This document shows positions 25,911-34,164 of a stretch of DNA of 64,000 bases, in pieces. Location: positions 1-64,000 of the forward strand of contig CALJUX010000034.1 in NCBI GenBank assembly GCA_937978655.1, given 5' to 3'. The DNA is from an uncultured Chromatiaceae bacterium (GTDB taxonomy: Bacteria; Pseudomonadota; Gammaproteobacteria; Enterobacterales; Alteromonadaceae). The translations under genes and the position numbers were made by a program. The notes under the pieces are model-generated. The model was not told where the DNA came from and searched no databases. It was given only the letters and a program-made list of their open reading frames with translations. How positions within the stretch are numbered: position 1 is the stretch's first letter; each line of letters opens with the position of its first letter.

Positions 25911-26283
25911 CGATAAAATCTCTGCAACAATGAAACTGTGTTTACTATGTGGCTGAGCCCCTTGATTTGCAAGGCTTAGCCCTGACTTTCTGCCACAATA
26001 TCCGGCAGTTGGCGCCATCATTTCCCGGCAAAAAAGAGCTGGCAAGGCCGGACCAGATCCCGTAAAGTACGGCGTAGCGAGCCTGCCCATAAACCCGCCC
26101 TGACTGCCCTGCAGCGGAGGCGTATCCAACGATAAAGGCCGTAGTTTGTTTTTTTCGCAGTCTTACCCCTGTGAATTCTCCACGTAAGCAGAATTGCTTG
26201 TCTCCTGACAAGAACCCGTCCGGCATGCCCTTTTGGCTGTCCGGGACACCTTTGCCTGCGCAAACTATGAGACCTGAGTAAAA
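25911..26283. other. Non-coding region between cnoX and ilvI
   Basis: This gap of 373 bases holds the divergent control regions of cnoX and ilvIH. Near cnoX there is an imperfect hairpin at about 25950-25980 (GGCTGAGCC against GGCTTAGCC). Near ilvI there is a small perfect hairpin, CTTGTC/GACAAG, at 26197-26212. I looked for a leader peptide rich in Leu/Ile/Val and an attenuator and did not find a convincing one. Confidence 0.5.
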
Positions 26284-28020
26284 ATGAGCCAACAACACCA
26301 ACCAGAACTGCTGTCTGGCGGCGCCATGCTGATTCGTGCCCTTCGTGATGAAGGGGTCGAGTTTGTTTATGGTTACCCCGGCGGTGCCGTGTTACATATC
26401 TACGATGCGCTGTTTCAGCAAACCGAGGTAAAGCATGTGCTGGTCCGTCATGAGCAAGCCGCCACTCACATGGCGGATGCCTATGCCCGTGCCAGCGGAA
26501 AAGCCGGCGTGGTGCTCGTCACCTCAGGCCCCGGCGCCACCAATGCCGTCACTGGCATTGCCACCGCTTATATGGATTCGATTCCAATGGTGGTGATCTG
26601 TGGTCAGGTCATGAGCCATCTGATTGGCGATGACGCTTTCCAGGAAACCGACATGCTTGGCATCTCGCGTCCCATCGTCAAACACAATATGTCGGTGCGC
26701 AATCCGGCCGACATTCCGTATATGGTGAAAAAAGCCTTTTATATCGCCCAAAGCGGCCGGCCTGGCCCTGTGGTGCTGGATATTCCGAAAGATATGACGA
26801 TGCCGAACCAGAAGTTCCCATACGAATATCCAAAAGACATCAAGCTGCGCTCGTACAATCCGAACGCCAAAGGCCATCCGGGCCAAATCAAAAAGGCGCT
26901 GCAAACCTTATTGGCCGCGAAAAAGCCGGTGTTATATTCCGGCGGCGGTGTGATTTTAGGCCAGGCCTCGGCGGAATTAACCGAACTGGCGCAGCAACTG
27001 AATTTACCAGTGACCAACACACTGATGGGACTGGGCGCCTATCCGGCCACAGACCCACAATTTATCGGCATGCTGGGCATGCACGGCACATACGAAGCCA
27101 ACCAGGCGATGCACAATGCTGACGTGATTTTTGCTGTCGGCGCGCGTTTTGATGACCGCGTCACCAACGCGACAAAAAAATTCTGCCCCAATGCCACCAT
27201 CATCCATATCGACATCGACCCGGCCAGTATTTCCAAAACCATCATGGCGCATATTCCCATCGTTGGGCTGGTGAAACCGGTGCTGCAGGAAATGCTGCAT
27301 CAGCTGAAAAAACACGGCAATACGCTGGATCAGGCGGCGCTGGGTCAGTGGTGGCATCAAATTAAGCAGTGGCGTGAAGTGCATGGTGGCCGTTTTGAAC
27401 ACCGCACTGACCTGCTAAAACCGCAGGCGGTGATTGAAGCCGTCTGGCGCCATACCAAAGGCGACGCTTATGTCACCTCAGACGTGGGCCAGCATCAGAT
27501 GTTCGCTGCGCAATATTACAAATTCGACAAACCGAACCGCTGGATCAACTCCGGTGGCCTCGGCACTATGGGCTTTGGCCTGCCGGCGGCAATGGGCGTG
27601 AAGTTGCATTACCCGGATGCTGAAGTGGTCTGTGTCACCGGCGAAGGCTCTATTCAGATGAATATTCAGGAGCTGTCGACCTGCAAACAATATGGCCTTG
27701 GCGTCAAAATCATCAATCTGAATAACGGTTATTTGGGCATGGTGAAACAGTGGCAGGACATGAACTATGACTCGCGTTATTCCAGCTCTTACATGGATTC
27801 GCTGCCGGATTTCGTCAAACTGGCTGAAGCCTATGGCCATGTCGGCATCCGCGTCACCAGCCCGGAAGAACTGGAACCCGCGCTGGAACGGGCATTCGCA
27901 TTAAAAGATAAACTGGTGTTCCTCGACATTCACGTCGACCCGAAAGAACACGTTTACCCAATGCAGGTACCAGGTGGTGCCATGAATGATATGTTCCTGA
28001 GCAAAACGGAGCGGACTTAA
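26284..28020 (+). CDS. ilvI: Acetolactate synthase III large subunit
   Basis: A 578-residue catalytic subunit (E. coli IlvI 574) of the thiamine-diphosphate enzyme that starts valine/leucine (acetolactate) and isoleucine (acetohydroxybutyrate) synthesis. Landmarks: VEFVYGYPGGAVLHIYDAL, the catalytic Glu57 in RHEQAATHMADAYARASGK, the FAD-binding middle domain, and the TPP motif GEGSIQMNIQELSTCKQYGLGVKIINLNN in the C-terminal domain (GDG replaced by GEG). No strong ribosome binding site is visible before ATG 26284. One base separates it from ilvH. Confidence 0.95.
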   Translation: MSQQHQPELLSGGAMLIRALRDEGVEFVYGYPGGAVLHIYDALFQQTEVKHVLVRHEQAATHMADAYARASGKAGVVLVTSGPGATNAVTGIATAYMDSIPMVVICGQVMSHLIGDDAFQETDMLGISRPIVKHNMSVRNPADIPYMVKKAFYIAQSGRPGPVVLDIPKDMTMPNQKFPYEYPKDIKLRSYNPNAKGHPGQIKKALQTLLAAKKPVLYSGGGVILGQASAELTELAQQLNLPVTNTLMGLGAYPATDPQFIGMLGMHGTYEANQAMHNADVIFAVGARFDDRVTNATKKFCPNATIIHIDIDPASISKTIMAHIPIVGLVKPVLQEMLHQLKKHGNTLDQAALGQWWHQIKQWREVHGGRFEHRTDLLKPQAVIEAVWRHTKGDAYVTSDVGQHQMFAAQYYKFDKPNRWINSGGLGTMGFGLPAAMGVKLHYPDAEVVCVTGEGSIQMNIQELSTCKQYGLGVKIINLNNGYLGMVKQWQDMNYDSRYSSSYMDSLPDFVKLAEAYGHVGIRVTSPEELEPALERAFALKDKLVFLDIHVDPKEHVYPMQVPGGAMNDMFLSKTERT

Positions 28021-28021
28021 C

Positions 28022-28513
28022 ATGCGCCATATTATTGCGGTATTGCTGGAAAACGAATCCGGCGCCTTAGCCCGTGTGGTGGGCCTGTTTGCCCAGCGCG
28101 GTTACAACATTGATTCGCTGACAGTCGCAGCAACTGAAGACCCGACCATGTCGCGGCTGACACTGGTCACCCGTGGCGACGATCAGGTCATCGAACAAAT
28201 CACCAAACAACTGCATAAGCTGATTGAAGTGGTGAAGCTGACGGACTTAAGCGAAAGCGCGCATATCGAACGTGAACTGATGATGGTCAAAGTCAAAGCC
28301 AGCGGCGCGCAACGCGAAGAAGTCAAACGCAACGCTGACATCTTCCGTGGTCAGATTATCGATGTGTCACCCACGACTTACACCATTCAGGTGGTCGGCA
28401 CGTCGGAGAAACTGGAAGCCTTTATTGAAGCGATGGAAGGCACGCAGATTCTGGAAACGGTGCGCAGCGGTGTCTCGGGCATCTCGCGCGGTGAAAAGGC
28501 GTTATCGCTCTGA
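28022..28513 (+). CDS. ilvH: Acetolactate synthase III regulatory small subunit
   Basis: A 163-residue regulatory subunit (E. coli 163). An N-terminal ACT domain (MRHIIAVLLENESGALARVVGLFAQRGYNIDSL in pieces, residues 1-75) binds valine for feedback inhibition; the C-terminal half carries the ERELMMVKVKA and FRGQIIDVSPTTYTIQVVG segments typical of the family. ATG follows the ilvI stop after a single base, so the subunits are translated in fixed proportion. A near-perfect terminator follows. Confidence 0.96.
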   Translation: MRHIIAVLLENESGALARVVGLFAQRGYNIDSLTVAATEDPTMSRLTLVTRGDDQVIEQITKQLHKLIEVVKLTDLSESAHIERELMMVKVKASGAQREEVKRNADIFRGQIIDVSPTTYTIQVVGTSEKLEAFIEAMEGTQILETVRSGVSGISRGEKALSL

Positions 28514-28526
28514 AGCAGAGCGTATA

Positions 28527-28554
28527 AAAAAGCCGGCGAATTCGCCGGCTTTTT
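28527..28554. terminator. Bidirectional terminator between ilvH and the antiporter gene
   Basis: A fully symmetric palindrome: AAAAAGCCGGCGAA (28527-28540) followed by TTCGCCGGCTTTTT (28541-28554), with A- and T-runs for both strands. It serves the convergent genes ending at 28513 and 28588. Confidence 0.93.
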
Positions 28555-28587
28555 CGTCTCTGCAAGGCGTTACACCTTCAGGGCTAG

Positions 28588-29871
28588 CTACACCTTCAGC
28601 GCGGCATTTAACGGTGGCACCGGTGGCTGGTCGTCCGGTTTTTGCATATGCCGGCCGTAAACCAGATGGAACAGCGGAGACGCCATCAACGTAGTGACAA
28701 TCGCCATCAGCACCATAATCGAGAACAGGCCTTGTTCGATGACGCCAAACTTCAGCGCGATATTGATAATAATCAGCTCCATCAGGCCGCGCGCATTCAT
28801 CAGCGCCCCCACCGCCATGGCGGTACGATTATCCGCGCCGCCAAGCCGGGCCGCAGCCCAGCAGGCCACTCCTTTGGCAAAAACCGATGCCGCCAGGATA
28901 GCCAGCGCGATAAACAGCACATCAAAAGACGCCAGCACATTCAGCTGTGTTTTCAGACCGGAATAAGTGAAAAACATCGGCAGTAACACAAAAACAGTGA
29001 CTTTTTGCAGCCGCGCGGTGACCAGCTCGGTCAGCTTGCCACGTGGCATCGCAATGCCCAGCAGGAAACCGCCAAAAACGGCGTGTAAACCGACCCATTC
29101 CATCGCATAAGCGGACACAGAGAACAACACAAACACTAACAACAGCTGCGCTGCGCTCAGTACACCGGTTTTCTCGACTTTATCTGCCAGTGGCTGCAAC
29201 CAGCCGCGCACTTTGGTCAGCATCAGGCTGGCATACAACACACCACCAATCACAGCTTTTATCGCCAGAATCGAGCCACCGCCGAAGCTGGCCAATACCA
29301 CCGCCAGCACGACCCAGGCGGACGCATCGTCAATGGCGCCAGCCGCCAGTGCCAGCGTGCCAACGGCAGTACCCGCCAGGCCGCGCTCATAAATAATCCG
29401 CGCCAGCATCGGAAAGGCCGTGATAGCAATAGCGGCGCCCATAAACATCGCGGCGTTGGCAAAAGAAATATTGGCAGCGAACAGGCCGGGTGTTTCCAAC
29501 AACCACAGGCACAGCAGTGCGCCAACGCCAAAAGGTACTATCATGCCGGCCAGACTGACGCCAATGGCGCTGCGGGCATTTTTACGAAACAGCTGGGTAT
29601 TAAACTCCAGGCCCACCAGAAACATATACAAGCCGACGCCGAGCTGGGCACCGAAGTACAAAATTGACATGGTTTCAGGTACGAAAATACTTTGTTGCAG
29701 CTCTGGCCAGAACAAACCGAATAACGACGGCCCTAACACCACACCGGCAATCATTTCGCCGACCACTTTGGGTTGTCCGACAAATTTAGCCAGATATCCA
29801 AACACTTGGGCGGCCACAATAATCAAGGCCAGCTGCGGCAAAAAGGCCAGCGCCAAATCGACATAACTCAT
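28588..29871 (-). CDS. Monovalent cation/proton antiporter (CPA2 family, Kef-like membrane domain)
   Basis: A 427-residue integral membrane protein with about 12 helices. CPA2 signatures are present: GQPKVVGEMIAGVVLGPSL near the N-terminus, LGVGLYMFLVGLEFN, the unwound-helix region AIAITAFPMLARII, and AAGAIDDASAWVVLA with the paired Asp residues used in ion exchange. MPRGKLTE and NARGLMELIIINIAL follow. There is no RCK/TrkA-N domain, so unlike KefB/C it is not gated by a fused nucleotide-binding domain. It exchanges K+ or Na+ for protons at the inner membrane. The ion is not predictable from sequence. Confidence 0.88.
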   Translation of the reverse strand: MSYVDLALAFLPQLALIIVAAQVFGYLAKFVGQPKVVGEMIAGVVLGPSLFGLFWPELQQSIFVPETMSILYFGAQLGVGLYMFLVGLEFNTQLFRKNARSAIGVSLAGMIVPFGVGALLCLWLLETPGLFAANISFANAAMFMGAAIAITAFPMLARIIYERGLAGTAVGTLALAAGAIDDASAWVVLAVVLASFGGGSILAIKAVIGGVLYASLMLTKVRGWLQPLADKVEKTGVLSAAQLLLVFVLFSVSAYAMEWVGLHAVFGGFLLGIAMPRGKLTELVTARLQKVTVFVLLPMFFTYSGLKTQLNVLASFDVLFIALAILAASVFAKGVACWAAARLGGADNRTAMAVGALMNARGLMELIIINIALKFGVIEQGLFSIMVLMAIVTTLMASPLFHLVYGRHMQKPDDQPPVPPLNAALKV

Positions 29872-30201
29872 CTGTCATTCTCTCTGTTAACAATAATGTT
29901 GATCTGCAGGTGTTGTGGGTGATGGGTGCCGCGCATCTGCCGGTGTCAATGCACCAGTCTGTTTTAGAAAAACCAACATACAGAACTGGGAATATCACCG
30001 CAAGCCCGTCAGCGGGGCTATTTCTCAAGTAATTGATTTTCATTTGAACATTCAATTAGCGGGACAAATCGGGCGGCCGCGCTGAAAATATCGCTATCAG
30101 CGCTGCGATGATGCCGCCAAGACAGTGAATATGTTCTGGGCAGCGCCGGCCAAATCTGGCATGCTGCAGCCTTTGTTCCGCATCAGGGAGCCTGCCGGAA
30201 A
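29872..30201. other. Non-coding region between antiporter and the small gene at 30202
   Basis: These 330 bases contain the divergent promoters. A small hairpin AGCCC/GGGCT (30003-30019) followed by ATTTC is a weak terminator candidate with no obvious gene to serve. Nothing else was recognised. Confidence 0.4.
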
Positions 30202-30474
30202 ATGACTCAGGAAAACAGCGACCAACTCGACCAACAACTGTTGTTTGAAGTGATCGAAAATCAACTGGCGGACGGTTATCCGCTGAAAGTGAAAGCGACG
30301 TTGTTGCGGCTCTGTATGACCGGACACAGCCGGGAAGATGCGCTTGAACTGATCGCCTGTGCACTGGCGCCGGAAATGTTTGCCGTCGTTGAGCAGCAAC
30401 AGGAATTTAATCTGCCGCGCTACGAAGCCCACCTGGACCTGTTACCACAAACCCCATGGATTGACCAAGACTGA
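30202..30474 (+). CDS. Small acidic protein of unknown function
   Basis: A 90-residue soluble protein that I do not recognise. It is acidic with helical segments (LLFEVIENQLADGYPLKVKA, then TGHSREDALELIACALAPEM) and no signal peptide or cysteine pair. It ends 16 bases before the Sel1 lipoprotein gene, so the two are probably cotranscribed. Coding character is supported by the good fit to its neighbours in codon use and by the tight spacing. Only a weak ribosome binding site (GGAAA) precedes ATG 30202. Confidence 0.65.
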   Translation: MTQENSDQLDQQLLFEVIENQLADGYPLKVKATLLRLCMTGHSREDALELIACALAPEMFAVVEQQQEFNLPRYEAHLDLLPQTPWIDQD

Positions 30475-30490
30475 GCACTGGCTGTTGAAG

Positions 30491-32434
30491 ATGTTGTTCT
30501 GGCGACAGCTTGTCGCGATCTTATGCCTCGGCGGACTGCTCAGTGGCTGCGCCCAAACTCAGGCGCCATCTGCAGCGGCGGTGCCGGCTGCCGGTCAGCT
30601 GTATCTGCAGACAGCGGCTACGCTGCCGACAGTCAGTACGCTGCCGCCTTATGACGTGCTGTATCACAGTTACCTGTCCAGCGGTCAGGTACATCTCAGT
30701 GTCACTGCCTGGCGCCAGATGCAACAACAGCTGACGAAGACGGATATCAGTCAGTGTCTGACCTTGCCATGGGCCCGCTGGCAGCAACAAAACCTGCTGA
30801 ATCTGGCATTTTACCGGCTGGCGCTTAACTGTTATCAGGAACACCAGCAAAGCGCCGATCTGCAGCGGATGCAGGCCTGGCAAGGTTACCTGCGTGACGG
30901 CATATTACGCAGCGGTAACGGCAAAGCCAGTTACTCGGCCTGGCGCATCAACACCTTCGCAGACGCCCACGAGTTATTGGGGCTGCTGGGCATGCAAATG
31001 CAGGACTACCATGCCGTGCTCGGCGCGTCCGGCAACAGCATGCATTACGAAGTACACGCCTACGACCCGGCCGACAACCGGCTCAAAGTCATCTTTTTTG
31101 AGAACCAGCGCTATCTGCATGCCATTGACGGCCTGCCGTTTCCTTTTGTCGGTCTGGTCGATGGCTGGCGCAAAGAGTTGCTGCCGGAAGGTGCCAAAAC
31201 CAATCCGGCCATGATGGTGCCGCTGGCGACAGCACTGATGGACGAAGGCCAGTCTGCGCAAGCCGAAGACTATCTGCTCAAAGCGGTCGGGCAAGGCTCA
31301 TTGCAGGCCAGGGTGACGCTGGCTGAATATTGTTTCCGCGCTGGTGTGGTGCTGAAAACCTCAAAAGCAACCTGCCTGGGCTGGCTGACGGATGCCGCAG
31401 ATCAGGATTATATTCCGGCGCTGCAACTGCTGTATTTCCTGCATCAGCAACAACTGACCGGCGGACAGCACAGCCAGGCGATGCTGGAACTGGCGGCTTA
31501 TATCAACGAAAAAGCCGGCGCCGGCCAGACCGAAGTGCAGCAGGCGCGTTACCTGCTGCAAGGTAAACTGAGCAAACGAGACCCGGCCACGGCTATCCGT
31601 TATTTACAGACGGCCGCTGCTGCCGGCCACCCGGACGCGGCCAGCTTTGCCATTCTGGCGCAGCTTGAACATCAGCAACTGGCTGCGGCGACGGCCACAG
31701 CGCAGCTGAAACAACAGGCCGAACAAGGCAGCACTGTGGCGGCTTACCTGTATGTATCTGATCTGATGCAACAATCTCAGGTGCCGGTCGCAGAACGCCA
31801 GCATGCGCAGCAATTTTTGCGGCAGGCCATGTTGTCGTTTCATCCGGAAGCATTTTACCTGTACGGCTATGGCCTGGAGCAGCAATGGTTCAGCGAAACG
31901 GAACATCCTGCGGCATTTTATTATCAACAGGCGGCGGAGCGCTTTTTTGCCCGTGCCATGCTCAGGCTCGGCACCATGTATCGCGACGGCGAACAGCTGC
32001 AAAAAGATCCGCTACAGGCCAGCCGCTGGCTGTATCTGTGCACCCGCCAGGGGGTTGCCGCCTGTGCTTATCATGTTGGCGTGATGCTGGACGACGGCGA
32101 AGGCATTAAGGCCGATGCGGCCGGTGCGCTGCGCTTTTATAGCTTCGGCGCTGAGCAAGGTTATGCACCGGCACTGAACCGGCTGGCCTTGTTGTACCTG
32201 TTTGGCAAAGGCACTAAAGCCGATCCGGCCAAAGCGATGGATTTGTTGCAACAGGCGGCCGGCAAAGGCAGTATCAGCGCCAGTTATTATCTGGGCTTGC
32301 TGTATTTTGAAGGCAAAGTGGTCCCGAAGGACTTTGGCAAAGCGCGACATTATTTCGAGCAGGCGCGTGAACACCCGAACGCGCGTCATTATCTGGACAA
32401 CTGGCAACAACTGACAGCCCGGCCGGTGAAATAA
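30491..32434 (+). CDS. Sel1-repeat lipoprotein
   Basis: A 647-residue exported protein with a signal sequence ending in the lipobox LLSGC (Cys20). The C-terminal two-thirds consist of Sel1-like TPR repeats, for example RLGTMYRDGEQLQKDPLQA, HVGVMLDDGEGIKADAAGA, RLALLYLFGKGTKADPAKA and YLGLLYFEGKVVPKDFGKA, each about 36 residues. Such proteins usually act as protein-protein scaffolds in the envelope. I chose ATG 30491 because the signal peptide starts there; the frame is open back to 30359 through the upstream gene. The target is unknown. Confidence 0.82.
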   Translation: MLFWRQLVAILCLGGLLSGCAQTQAPSAAAVPAAGQLYLQTAATLPTVSTLPPYDVLYHSYLSSGQVHLSVTAWRQMQQQLTKTDISQCLTLPWARWQQQNLLNLAFYRLALNCYQEHQQSADLQRMQAWQGYLRDGILRSGNGKASYSAWRINTFADAHELLGLLGMQMQDYHAVLGASGNSMHYEVHAYDPADNRLKVIFFENQRYLHAIDGLPFPFVGLVDGWRKELLPEGAKTNPAMMVPLATALMDEGQSAQAEDYLLKAVGQGSLQARVTLAEYCFRAGVVLKTSKATCLGWLTDAADQDYIPALQLLYFLHQQQLTGGQHSQAMLELAAYINEKAGAGQTEVQQARYLLQGKLSKRDPATAIRYLQTAAAAGHPDAASFAILAQLEHQQLAAATATAQLKQQAEQGSTVAAYLYVSDLMQQSQVPVAERQHAQQFLRQAMLSFHPEAFYLYGYGLEQQWFSETEHPAAFYYQQAAERFFARAMLRLGTMYRDGEQLQKDPLQASRWLYLCTRQGVAACAYHVGVMLDDGEGIKADAAGALRFYSFGAEQGYAPALNRLALLYLFGKGTKADPAKAMDLLQQAAGKGSISASYYLGLLYFEGKVVPKDFGKARHYFEQAREHPNARHYLDNWQQLTARPVK

Positions 32435-32447
32435 ACCTGCAGCGCAG

Positions 32448-32467
32448 CAGCCTGCGTCAGGCTGTTT
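32448..32467 (+). terminator. Weak terminator after the Sel1 lipoprotein gene
   Basis: CAGCCTG (32448-32454) pairs with CAGGCTG (32458-32464) around three bases, followed by TTT. The T-run is short. Confidence 0.45.
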
Positions 32468-32568
32468 ACAGATTTCTGTAGTCAATTCGTCACTAAATGT
32501 AATGCTGCTCGCGGTGGCAATCGGCTGTAAGTTAAGCTGACAGCCATTTCATGTTGGAGAAAACCCTG

Positions 32569-33354
32569 ATGCCAAAGTTACTTCGCCCGCTGCCACTCGC
32601 CGCGTTTCTGACCTCGTTTTGTCTTGCCCAGAGCGCACATGCGACTGTCGTACTGGTAAAAACCAGCCTGGGTAATTTTGAAGTGAACCTGTTTGATCAG
32701 TCGACGCCGGCGACTGTGACCAACTTCCTCAGCTACGTCAAAGCCGGCAGCTACAACGGGACTTTTATCCACCGCAGCGAGCCTGGTTTTGTGATCCAGG
32801 GCGGTGGTTTTAAATACAGCGGCAATAACGCTTCGCCGTTCACGGCCGTCGCACAACAAGCACCGGTACGCAACGAACCAAAATGGTCCAATGTGCGCGC
32901 GACTATCGCGATGGCTAAAGTCGCCGGCGATCCACATAGCGCAACAAATCAATGGTTTATCAATCTGGCGGACAACAGCGGCGGCAACCCGCAGCTCGAT
33001 TTACAAAACGCTGGTTTTACCGTATTTGGCCAGGTAACCGGCAGCGGCATGGAAATCGTCGATGCGATTGCCGGGTTGCCGAATAAACTGCACGCCAGTT
33101 TCAACGGTGTACCGCTGCGGAACTACACCAGCGCCGATGCCACGGCACAGCGGGCGGTCACACAGGACAATCTGGTGCTGATTGAAAGCATTACAGTGAT
33201 TAACAATGATGTGAACAGCGCCGCCAGCCTGGCTCCGAAAGCCAATACCGCGATTTTGCAACAACAAAACAGCGGTGGCGGCAGTTCAGGCGGAGCTTTC
33301 GGCTTTGTCCTGCTGGGCCTCGGCGCTTTGCTGGCACTCGCCCGCCGCCGTTAA
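32569..33354 (+). CDS. Exported cyclophilin-type peptidyl-prolyl isomerase with GlyGly-CTERM tail
   Basis: A 261-residue protein: signal peptide (1-25, ending AHA), cyclophilin domain (about 27-195) with VNLFDQSTPATVTNFLSYV, FIHRSEPGFVIQGGG, NQWFINLADN and VFGQV, then a short linker and a C-terminal tail of GGGSSGG, a hydrophobic helix and ARRR. That tail is the GlyGly-CTERM sorting signal normally cut by rhombosortase for type-II-linked surface release. Isomerase activity is likely, though some catalytic positions differ from PpiA. ATG 32569 has GGAGA eight bases upstream; ATG 32551 has none. Its 3-prime end overlaps the CWC gene on the other strand. Confidence 0.88.
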   Translation: MPKLLRPLPLAAFLTSFCLAQSAHATVVLVKTSLGNFEVNLFDQSTPATVTNFLSYVKAGSYNGTFIHRSEPGFVIQGGGFKYSGNNASPFTAVAQQAPVRNEPKWSNVRATIAMAKVAGDPHSATNQWFINLADNSGGNPQLDLQNAGFTVFGQVTGSGMEIVDAIAGLPNKLHASFNGVPLRNYTSADATAQRAVTQDNLVLIESITVINNDVNSAASLAPKANTAILQQQNSGGGSSGGAFGFVLLGLGALLALARRR

Positions 33355-33528
33355 TTCCACCAGACAATTCCGGCAATAACAGACCGCTGCAGACGCAGCG
33401 GTTTTTTCTGCGCTCAGCACCGGCAGTTGCATACACCAACACGCAGCCTGTCCTTGCGCAAAACCACAGCTATTGTTTGCACCACAGCGTGGGCACAACA
33501 TCGCATTGACTGATCCCGGCAATATCAT
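33286..33528 (-). CDS. Cysteine-rich CWC-domain protein
   Basis: An 80-residue protein with the CWC pattern: CPRCGANNSCGF, then ACWCMQLPV and a C-terminal CYCRNCL, a probable metal-binding site. Such small proteins are widespread in proteobacteria with unknown role. GGGAG lies seven bases before ATG 33528, and the gntR stop is only three bases upstream, so it is the third gene of the benE-gntR operon. Its last 23 codons overlap the cyclophilin gene in antisense, and its coding sequence contains the cyclophilin terminator (33383-33407). Confidence 0.78.
   Translation of the reverse strand: MILPGSVNAMLCPRCGANNSCGFAQGQAACWCMQLPVLSAEKTAASAAVCYCRNCLVELTAAGECQQSAEAQQDKAESSA
33383..33407 (+). terminator. 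Terminator of the cyclophilin gene, inside the antisense CWC gene
   Basis: ACCGCTGC (33383-33390) pairs with GCAGCGGT (33395-33402) around AGAC and is followed by T to 33407. It lies 29 bases after the cyclophilin stop and within the minus-strand CWC coding sequence. Confidence 0.8.
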
Positions 33529-33531
33529 TTG

Positions 33532-34164
33532 TTAACTCCCGTCGTGTTGCAGATGTCGCTGCAAAGCAGCAGCGGCATCGCCGATATGCTGTTGCAACAG
33601 TTCAAGTGCCGCGTCATGACGCCCCTGCCGCAAATGCTGTAACAGTGCACGATGTTCCGCCGCACTTTTGTCAGCATAGCCCAGCTCTACTTGCTGAAAC
33701 CCCAGATACATCGCCACTTTGAGATGCAGCTGCTGCAACAACTGCAGCAAAGTCGGCATACCACATGGCTGATACAACAGCTGATGGAACTGCCAGTTCA
33801 GTTCACCATGCAGCAGTGGATCATGCGCGGCGGCGTCGGCGGCATTCAGACAATCTTCGGCAGCGCCCAAAATCGCCTGATTCAGCTGCGGCAAAGCCTG
33901 ACGCAACGCTAACGGTTCCAGCTGGCTGCGGATCAAACAGAGTTCCAATGCTTCAGCAGCCGATAATGGCGGCACCATCAGACTGGCTTTGCCGGCGCTG
34001 ACCAGCCAGCCTTCAGCAGCCAGCCGCGACATGGCGTCCCTTACCGGAATACGGCTGGTCTGATAATAGTCCGCCAGCTCCTGTTGTTTCAGCGCCCGGC
34101 CTGCCGGCCAGCGCCGGCGGCGGATATCATCCCGCAATTGCAGATACAGATCGGCTTTTTGCAT
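33532..34164 (-). CDS. GntR-family transcriptional regulator (FadR/FCD type)
   Basis: A 210-residue repressor or activator with an N-terminal winged helix (YYQTSRIPVRDAMSRLAAEGWLV is the recognition region, about residues 36-58) and an all-helical FCD ligand domain with metal-binding-type residues (NWQFHQLLY, and a late EHRALLQHL). The start chosen, ATG 34164, shares a base with the benE TGA (TGATG coupling, used several times in this window); ATG 34176 is the alternative. It lies in the same operon as benE, so it probably controls benE in response to a small carboxylate. The tandem site at 35402-35431 is its likely operator. Confidence 0.87.
   Translation of the reverse strand: MQKADLYLQLRDDIRRRRWPAGRALKQQELADYYQTSRIPVRDAMSRLAAEGWLVSAGKASLMVPPLSAAEALELCLIRSQLEPLALRQALPQLNQAILGAAEDCLNAADAAAHDPLLHGELNWQFHQLLYQPCGMPTLLQLLQQLHLKVAMYLGFQQVELGYADKSAAEHRALLQHLRQGRHDAALELLQQHIGDAAAALQRHLQHDGS

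Noticed and set aside
26224..26280. 18-codon frame before ilvI as an attenuator leader peptide
   Set aside because: Its peptide (MPFWLSGTPLPAQTMRPE) has no run of Leu, Ile or Val codons and no terminator hairpin follows.
26018..26301. Minus-strand open frames between cnoX and ilvI
   Set aside because: No ribosome binding sites, no family-like residues, and they cover the region where both promoters must lie.
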